Part shown: in pieces, positions 57,111-64,000 of the stretch
How the letters are laid out: every line of letters starts with the position of its first letter
Position numbering within the stretch: the stretch's first letter is position 1
Source: Globisporangium splendens
Taxonomy: Eukaryota; Oomycota; Peronosporomycetes; Pythiales; Pythiaceae
Assembly (NCBI GenBank): GCA_006386115.1
Contig: VFIW01000111.1
Coordinates: 135,151-199,150 of the forward strand
Direction of reading: 5' to 3'
DNA length: 64,000 nucleotides
Program-made: the position numbers and the translations under genes
Notes under the pieces: generated by a model
Told to the model about the DNA's origin: nothing
The model's input: the letters and a program-made list of their open reading frames with translations, nothing else
The model's database searches: none

Positions 57111-58404
57111 CCTCAGTCGCATCGCAACGACCATCGCGAGTCCGAACTGGACCGACGAGAACAGGAAATCAAAGTTGTTCAGAAGTGACTTGAGCAGATC
57201 GCGCTGGCTGCACGCCAGAAACGGGAGACAGCACACGCTCGTCGAGACCAGCACCACGATATCGACAATGCACTGGCGGTGCGTGGTGTCATTGATGTCT
57301 ATTGCATCGGCTTGAGGGCATCTGCAGGATAGCGTCATGGCCGTCGTGGTGAGTCCGACGACACCGTTTGCCAGCAGAAACGCCATCCAGGGCCACGTGA
57401 CGGGCTCTTCCAGAGGGGTCCATCTCGGCCACAGTGTGCGCCGCACATCGACGCACTCGAGCTTGAGCGACACGAGCGTCACTTGCTGGCGGTTCTCGCA
57501 TGTGTCCAGCCGCTGCGTTACTCCAATAGACCCAGTCGAATCAGTACCGTCAGCAACCACTGGCTCGTGAATTGGCACGACTGTGGACGTGGTGGCGCGA
57601 TTCGATGCGTCTTATCGTGCAATAATGGTCTGGTTTTGATTCCGCGACGATACCTCGACGTCCCGAATCTGGCGCAGCCGTAACTTCGAGCGGAACACGA
57701 CGCAGCGCACGATGCGCGGGTTCTGTTTGCTCTCGCGAAGCACCTTGCGCTTGCTGTACGCCTTCCGCGCAATAAAGACTGCGCTGCGAGCGTGATGGCT
57801 GTGTTCACGAACACGTCCACGAGCGTAACGGTGATGTTCGCGACGGGAATCATGAGGTAGTTCTCCACGGGCACGTCCAACAGCTGAAAAAAGCACGCGG
57901 TCGCCATGATGCAGAGCCCTGGCGCGGCCACGACACAGCTCTCGAGCGCGCTCATGATCGTGCGGAAATTGGCGTCAATGAAGATCACACTCTGGGTCCC
58001 AAAGAAGCCACTGTAGAGACTGGTGATGCGCGCGTCGGCATAAAAGATCGCGAACGCTACCCAGTTGATCGTGTTGAAGATCGTGAAGAACCAGAACTTG
58101 TACTGCCGCACGAGGATCGCAACCAGGTTGCTGCTGAACATGAGCCACGAGCACGAGATCGCCGACACCGCGAGCACTGTCGGGATTGGCGACAGGATGC
58201 GGCCGATGGCGCGGTCGAGGAACACGATCGCGAGCTCCAGGACGCCTGCCAAACGGTACACCATCCCGAAACGCGTATACTGGCGGCGCATGACCTCGAG
58301 AGTATCGCGTTCTCCAAGTTGATCTGCGGCAGCGGCTGTGTGACCCCCATGACGTACATCCACTTTTTCGCCTCTTGGTCAGCAACTGTGTCCGTCGACT
58401 CCAT
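57110..58404 (-). pseudogene. Multi-pass membrane protein with DANFRT motif, frameshifted inverted paralogue (copy -)
   Basis: ATG 58404 (MESTDTVADQE) opens a frame that shifts near 58310. EVMRRQYTRFGMVYRL, AILVRQYKFWFFTIFN and FIDANFRTIMSALE follow, then a second shift near 57770 before FIARKAYSKRKVLRESKQN. A third frame (56952-57578) carries the C-terminal spans (MAFLLANGVVGLTT, HRQCIVDIVVLVSTS). Every block has a counterpart in the plus-strand copy at 55559-57110. The gene ends facing that copy and both lack stops of their own. At least two frameshifts make it non-functional unless these are sequencing errors. Confidence 0.55.
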
Positions 58405-58739
58405 CGTCGCGTGATGTCTCTCGCAAAGTCCGAGCCCAGGTTTTGACGTCACATTACGGAGAACGAAAGCTGCTCGAGTCGCGTTTCTTCTTCGTGATCG
58501 CTCCAAACTTGCGTTTGGTCCGAATTTCTGCCTGTGTCCAAAGGTGCCTCCCTTTTTTAGATGTGGGTCCACTTTTCAGCTTCAAAATACCTTTCTGGAG
58601 AGCAAGACACATACACTTAACCTGGCACAGTGAGGGACAAGACGCAACACAAAACCGCACAGAAACACAACGCGTAAAGTGAAAAGCAAAAGCCACTCGG
58701 TTGAGTAAATATCTATAACAACACCGTCGGCGCTTCTCT

Positions 58740-60333
58740 TTATTCAGCAACAGCATTGGCTTTCCGGATCTTGGCGATGAACAAGCCGCTCGTGTTTTGC
58801 GCCGGTGTAAAGCGAACCGTGCCAGCCAGTCGTCCTTCCTGTCGTTCAGTCCACAGACAGAATTTAGCGCAGCTATTGCATTAGTCCAGCTTTCTTGAGT
58901 ACGAATGTACCTGACAAGGGATCCCCGTGCGATCGATCGGCAGCAGCGTCGCGGCGGGTTCGTCTTTCAGAAACTCGCGCACAATGTCCTCGTTCTGCTT
59001 CACCGAGAGGCTGCACGTGCTATAAACCATCTCGCCTCCCGTTTTCAGCATCTTGAATCCGTTGCTAAAGCGACAAAGAAACAAACCAAAGTGAGTCATG
59101 GCAAACAACTACAAACACCACAGAAACCTAGACACTTTACCGGATCAACGCGTGCTGCAGCTTGAGGATCCGCTCGATCTCGCTGTCGTTCAGGTGGTTC
59201 TCGACGTAAGCCTTCCACTTCTCGAGCGAATCATTCTTCTGGAGATGGCGGATCGAGCCGTCGTGCGTGCACTCGGCGTCCACGAGCACCTTGTCATACA
59301 GCGCAGCGTTGTGGACGACGTCTACCTTCGGTCGCTTGGCGTCACGTGCGCGCGCGCTCTTGTTCTTCCGCTTGCGCTGCTGCTGACCTCGCGCGCTACC
59401 TCGCGCCGCGATCTCCTCGGTGTCGAGCACTGTCTCGATGTCCGCAAGCTGCTCGCACTCGGTCTTGGGGCCAATGTTAAACGTGCGACCGTCAGCGTGG
59501 AAGAGCCGACAGCGCCACGACGTCGCTGGCAACGATGGCATGCCCTTCTCAGCTGCAGAATCGTGCCCAGAAATCTCCAATGTCTCCTTTTTCAAAGTCG
59601 CTTCTTCACTAACGGCTGCAGTCTTCTTGATGAGTTTGTACTTGTGCACGAGCTGTTTGCACGCGCCGATGCGCTGTCTGGAGAAGTCGACGCCCGTGAC
59701 GCTGCCGCTGAGCTCCAGCAGATCGGCGATCATCGTCAGCTTGGCGCCTGGCGCGCAGCACAGATCCAGAACGTGCTCGCCCGGCTGGATGTTGAGCAGC
59801 GTCACGGCGTACCCGGACGAGATGTCGATGCCGTACAGCTCACCCTGTTTGTACAGATCGATGCGCGAGAGCGGCGTCGCCACGGGCAGCGAGTAGAAGC
59901 CCCGGAGCCACGCCACGGATGTCGGCTGCGTGTTCGCAATGCCCTCCTTCTCGAGACTCTGCACCACCAACGCCACAACATCGGCTTCACTTAGTGCACT
60001 GGAACCGCCATGCTGCTTCATACTGCAAATATACACACACACGCAATGAGCACGTCCACATAGAGAGTGTGGTGCATATGGACATGCGCTTAATGTCTTT
60101 AAAACGCACCGGAAGAAGCGCTGCTCGTCGTCGTGGCCGTCGGGCTTGAGGAGGTCGCTGCGCTGGATGGCGTGCACTGCGAGGAACGCGAGGAAGCCCG
60201 ACGACTCCCACGTGGGCAGCGAGCACCACGTCAGAGCGCTTCGGTCACTGTCAGTAGCTACAGACTCTAAAGTAGCATTAGCGTCGTCCGTGGCGACCGC
60301 CACCGCGTCATTTGGTTGCGTGTTGTCCGCCAT
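58740..60333 (-). CDS. NOL1/NOP2/Sun-type RNA cytosine-C5 methyltransferase
   Basis: Exons 60110-60333, 59141-60022, 58911-59064 and 58740-58838 (introns 87, 76 and 72 nt) join in phase and give about 452 residues. Motif I is LDLCCAPGAK, followed by GVDFSRQR. Motif IV reads DAECTHDGS (Cys326) instead of the common DAPCSG, and motif VI is STCSL (Cys386), the usual nucleophile in this superfamily. The protein ends NTSGLFIAKIRKA, the typical C-terminal strand. An acidic insert (about 210-300) separates motifs. A short N-terminal extension may be a PUA-like or substrate-specificity part. RNA target (tRNA or rRNA) is not determinable. Confidence 0.88.
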
Positions 60334-60472
60334 TTGAGCTTGTCTGATTGCTGCTTGATGCACAACACGAGTGGTGAATGCAATTAGGACATATGACCTA
60401 TTATTAGTACTAATTAGGACAACCAAATGGAAGAATGTCGTTCAAGTTTCGACAATCTAAATTGGCAAAAAG

Positions 60473-61065
60473 ATGAAACATGTGATCTACCCTGATTCTT
60501 CGACAAAGAGTGCTTTGGAGGTCAAAAGTACTTCAAGTGTCAGCAGCAGGAGCAGTAGAAACAGCACTGAAAATGAAGACGAAGATCAGCAACCGAGCCT
60601 ATTAGAAATGCTGGCCAACGTTGGAACTAGTACCGCGCCAAGCAGCACGGGCTCATCGTCATCCAAGCAGCCAAAATCAAGTTCGGCTGTCAAGTCGTGA
60701 GTGAACCGTCTCTTGCAGCGGCTCACAGCTCAATGCAAACGATCAGTTTCCGAAAAATCCACACATTTTGCGAACGAACATGACGCCAATGTCATCATCT
60801 CACCTCGACACACTTGGCGAATAGAGAGGTTGGAGGTTCCGTACAAAACAATAGCATGCAAGGGATTCTGTCCCCAATTTCAGTTTTTTCGGGGCAGTCC
60901 GAACCCTGTCCGAATTGTCCGGATGATCGCGATGTGGAAGCACTGTGGAAGCAGTTCGGTATTTCCTCAAAAGTGTTTGTACAGTTTCCGTTGTTGCATG
61001 ATGCAGAAGACAACCTGATTACGTCTGAGCGGGTTTCACATCGCCAAGCCTCTCAAAAAGAATGA
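60473..61065 (+). CDS. Small Ser-rich acidic protein with CPNC motif
   Basis: Exons 60473-60696 and 60825-61065 join across a 128-nt GT-AG intron in matching phase, giving about 154 residues. The first exon is Ser- and acid-rich and probably disordered (SSVSSRSSRNS). The second has PISVFSGQSEPCPNCPDD and a short hydrophobic KVFVQFPLLHDAED. A single CxxC cannot form a full zinc finger. The frame shifted by one base near 61040 would continue as HIAKPLKKNDLPLAQMY, so a small frameshift or unnoticed intron at the end is possible. I do not recognise the family. Confidence 0.4.
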
Positions 61066-61356
61066 CTTGCCGCTAGCACAAATGTATATCAATCAAGCAC
61101 TGTATCAATTACAGTAGAGCTGCACACAATACATAATATCGAGGAGGGGATCATCTGTCTGCAGGATGTGCGATTCATCACATATGGCAGGGTCCATCAC
61201 CCAACACTTTTCGCCAGCAGTTGATAGGATGAGAACGGCTGCGGCAAATACTTTTGAGGGACACGGCACTCCCTTCAAGCGGATGCGATCTATCCGAGCA
61301 GCTCCGCATTCGTGAAAACGCCGCAAGACGCACACACCGACAGAGAGACGAACAAG

Positions 61357-62834
61357 ATGAGCGCCGCACCGCAGAAGGAGGAGAAGAAGCTCTGGGGTGG
61401 CCGGTTCCGCGGCAAAGTGGACCCCGTGATGGACAAGTTCAACGAGTCGCTCTCGGTGGACAAGCGCATGTGGCAGGCGGACCTCGAGGGCTCGCAGGCG
61501 TACGCGCAGGCGCTCGAGAAGAGCGGCGTGCTCGCGGCCGCTGAAGCCAGCGAGATCGTCGCGGGTCTCGAGCGTGTCAAGGAGGAGTGGGCGCAGGGCC
61601 AGTTCGTCGTCAAGGAGGGCGACGAAGACATCCACACGGCCAACGAGCGCCGTCTGACCGAACTCATCGGGAGCGTCGGCGGCAAGTTGCACACGGGCCG
61701 TAGCCGCAACGACCAGGTCGCGACGGATGTGCGCATCTACATGAAGAGCGTCATCGCTGTGATCCAAGACGCGCTGAAGGAGCTCATTGGCTCGGCGAAC
61801 CAGTTGGCCGAAGCCAACATTGAGTTGCTCATGCCAGGCTTCACGCACTTGCAACCGGCGCAGCCGATCCGCTTCTCGCACTGGGTACTCTCCCACGTCA
61901 CCGCGTTGCTTCGGGACGCCGACCGTCTTACGGACTTGACCAAGCGCGTCGACGTGCTGCCGCTTGGAAGCGGTGCGCTTGCAGGCAACTCGTTTGGTTT
62001 GGACCGTGAAGCGCTCGCTAAGTCGCTCGGGTTCAGCAAGATCACGCCCAACAGTCTCGATGGCGTCTCGGACCGCGACTTCATTGCCGAGTTCCTCTTC
62101 TGGGCGTCGATGCTCATGGTGCACTTCTCGCAGCTCTCGGAAGATCTGATCATCTACAACACGCTGGTACATCAAAGCCCTTTATGACTGTTGGATTTTG
62201 TATGATCCCATTGCTGACAAATTTGTTTGTGCTGCCTACTATTATACAGAAATTCGTGACGATGGCCGATGCGTACAGCACGGGCAGCAGTCTGATGCCG
62301 CAGAAGAAGAACCCAGATGCTCTCGAGCTGCTCCGTGGCAAGACCGGCACCGTCATTGGTCGCTTGAACGGCTTCATGGTGACACTGAAGGGTCTCCCGC
62401 GTTCGTACAACAAGGATCTGCAGGAGGACAAGACGGCGCTCTTCGATGCGATCGACACGATCCAGGACTGTATCCAGATCGCGACGGGCGTGCTGGCCAC
62501 GATGACCCCGCACGGCGACAAGATGCGCTCGTTCCTCGTCACGGAGATGCTCGCGACCGACTTGGCCGAGTACCTCGTGCGCAAGGGAGTTCCATTCCGT
62601 GAGACCCACCACGTCGCCGGCGCCGCCGTGCGTCTCGCCGAGGACAAGCGCAAGTCGCTGAACGAACTGACCTTCGAAGAGCTCTCGTCACTGCATGACA
62701 AGTTTGAGCTCGACGTGCTCGAGGTCTGGAACTTCGACGTCAGCGTTGAGCGCAAGAACGTGACTGGCGGCACGAGCAAGAGCGCCGTGGAGAAGCAGAT
62801 CGCAGACGTCAAGCAGTGGCTCAGCAGCGCCTAA
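61357..62834 (+). CDS. ASL: Argininosuccinate lyase
   Basis: Exons 61357-62166 and 62250-62834 (83-nt intron, phase 0) give 464 residues, the standard length of the enzyme. LWGGRF near the N-terminus, TGRSRNDQ, GFTHLQPAQPI and the catalytic flexible loop TGSSLMPQKKNPD (about 281-293) are all intact. The enzyme splits argininosuccinate into arginine and fumarate in arginine synthesis or the urea cycle. No organelle targeting sequence is evident, so a cytosolic location is likely. The start MSAAPQKEE is the only good one upstream of the conserved region. Confidence 0.96.
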
Positions 62835-63259
62835 ACCTATTTGTTTTCTTTTCCCATTTTAACTCTACGAACATGAATGGCTTTATGCACCTTCCATGAT
62901 CATTAAGTCGCCAAGATCACATCTGAAACTTACCCATAACATAATGATCCTTACTATCAGAGTTTGGCACCGAGCTATTTGTTTAGAGCTTGCGTATCCA
63001 CACGAAGCTCCATGTGCCTTGGAAACCATCAAATGGTTGGAGAAGGTGATTGCACGTCCACACCAGCCATGCCTTCATGTAATAGATAGCACACCCACGG
63101 AGCTGCTTGCATAAAGAACGTCGTCATTCAATTACAAACTACCTCATCCTTTTCTCGTTCTATCTTCCACAGCTCAGCTGGCATTCCCCTTCCGCTTCGC
63201 ACCAACGTCCGCATGCTTAGAAACCACTGCATAGATACGCACACACAACATGTGAGTGA
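62835..63259. other. Intergenic between ASL and bS21m genes
   Basis: Only a short frame without features (62896-63114) is seen. It contains the 3' ends of two convergent transcripts. Confidence 0.5.
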
Positions 63260-63629
63260 TCAGCTCCTATCAATATCCACACAAAACAATAGCAATCAAT
63301 AGCAGCAGCCCAGTAACGTACGCCTTCTTTCGTCGCAGGATGAAGTCGATCATGGAGCCGATCTTGCGGTTGGCGTGACGGATCGTCTGCTCCTCCACTT
63401 TTCGCTTGCGCTTCTGCCATTTCTTTTCGTGGAAGCGCTTGAGCGCGAGCGTGCGCATGATGCCGTCCTCGTTCATCACGCCGTGCAGGCGCGACGCCAC
63501 GCGCTCCGGGTCGTGGCCCTCGCGCACCTGGATGTACAGCGAGCGCGTCGTCGTCGTGTTCGCAGCCGCGGGGGCGCGCGCCGGTGCCGCGAGCGAGCGG
63601 CCCGCGTTGCGCAGCAGAGCAGACATCAT
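63260..63629 (-). CDS. MRPS21: Mitochondrial small-subunit ribosomal protein bS21m
   Basis: ATG 63629 opens a protein with an Arg/Ala-rich N-terminus suited to mitochondrial import. The S21 core follows: YIQVREGHDPERVASRLHGVMNEDG in two parts, then LALKRFHEKKWQKRKRK. Reading through gives 119 residues ending in an odd hydrophobic tail (stop at 63270). Splicing 63322 to 63266 (55-nt GT-AG intron, phase 2) replaces that tail by Ala-Ser-stop and gives 104 residues, more like the family. I prefer the spliced form. S21 is a small protein of the ribosomal small-subunit platform. Confidence 0.8.
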
Positions 63630-63920
63630 CTTCGTGTCTCGTTCCGTTCCCGAAAATGGAGGGTCTCGAAGCCACGCTCCTGCTTTTGACTTCTCGGTAG
63701 TCTAACTGAAGATGGAAATAGCGTGTACCACGCTAATCTAATGCCACTGTATTAAGCACCAAGAAGCGTTTGACTGCTAAGTGATCGAATAGAACACAAT
63801 CACTCAAATAGTGTGTCATGCCCGGATATTTAGTTCGATTAGGGCAGCGCAAGTCTCGATGTGGCACGAAGGGGGGTCATTTAGAGAAGGAGGCGATCAT
63901 ATAGAACGACAGGGAAGAGG

Positions 63921-64000
63921 ATGGCAGACGCAGTGACCGACGTGCCCGAGGCGAGCCTGCGCAACCTCGTGACGCAGCAGTCGCTGCGCTGGATCTTCGT
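63921..64000 (+). CDS. GET3: GET3/ASNA1 ATPase, N-terminal start only
   Basis: ATG 63921 opens a frame that runs off the window after 26 codons. SLRNLVTQQSLRWIF closely matches the segment directly before the Walker A loop of GET3/ASNA1 ATPases, which deliver tail-anchored proteins to the ER. The P-loop itself lies outside, so the call rests on this short segment. Confidence 0.65.
   Translation, partial: MADAVTDVPEASLRNLVTQQSLRWIF

Overview
The window looks like nuclear DNA of an oomycete. Most genes are split by short GT-AG introns (about 56-100 nt) and packed tightly on both strands. C2-GRAM-myotubularin-FYVE, DUF6604-like and large WD40/ankyrin proteins sit beside LINE and Mutator-like relics, and several genes look like parts of a flagellum. 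Saprolegniales (Aphanomyces, Achlya, Saprolegnia type) would fit, but this is inference: there is no rRNA or marker gene here.

Layout. 1-4.3 kb: two nearly identical LINE 3' fragments in inverted orientation. 5-6.8 kb: a multi-pass membrane protein. 7.6-8.1 kb: a small secreted protein interrupted by an in-frame TGA. 9.2-13.6 kb: a full ABCB-type transporter with an asymmetric pair of ATP sites. 16.2-20.4 kb: a C2/GRAM/myotubularin/FYVE lipid phosphatase. 20.4-21.3 kb (minus): a three-exon gene with an STPGR-like motif. 21.6-22.9 kb (minus): a phytanoyl-CoA-dioxygenase-like enzyme. 23.6-34.2 kb: two broken DUF6604-like genes in opposite orientation bracket a tandem pair of CFAP61-like genes, each carrying two adenylate kinase domains. 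The first of these genes is open; the second is frameshifted and truncated. 34.5-36.2 kb: ankyrin-repeat protein. 36.7-37.2 kb: purple acid phosphatase relic. 37.8-40.2 kb: TMX2-like thioredoxin and a four-span membrane protein. 40.2-41.5 kb (minus): coiled-coil protein. 41.9-44.8 kb: a Mutator-like transposase remnant cut by a third, internally deleted LINE. 45.2-49.1 kb (minus): an exon-rich conserved gene I cannot name. 49.4-53.0 kb: RidA, ISCA2 and ATG16. 53.4-58.4 kb: three decayed multi-pass membrane protein genes, two of them fused tail to tail. 58.7-64 kb: NSUN-type RNA cytosine methyltransferase, a small acidic/Ser-rich protein, argininosuccinate lyase, mitochondrial ribosomal protein bS21m and the start of GET3.

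The intact genes are mostly unlinked housekeeping functions: amino acid metabolism (ASL, RidA), mitochondrial Fe-S assembly and translation, ER membrane protein handling (TMX2, GET3), autophagy and phosphoinositide turnover (ATG16, myotubularin), and RNA methylation. The most unusual part is the CFAP61-like/adenylate kinase pair, which would combine a radial-spoke-base protein with local ATP/ADP/AMP buffering. Intron positions were read by eye from splice motifs, frame continuity and phase agreement; none is supported by transcripts.
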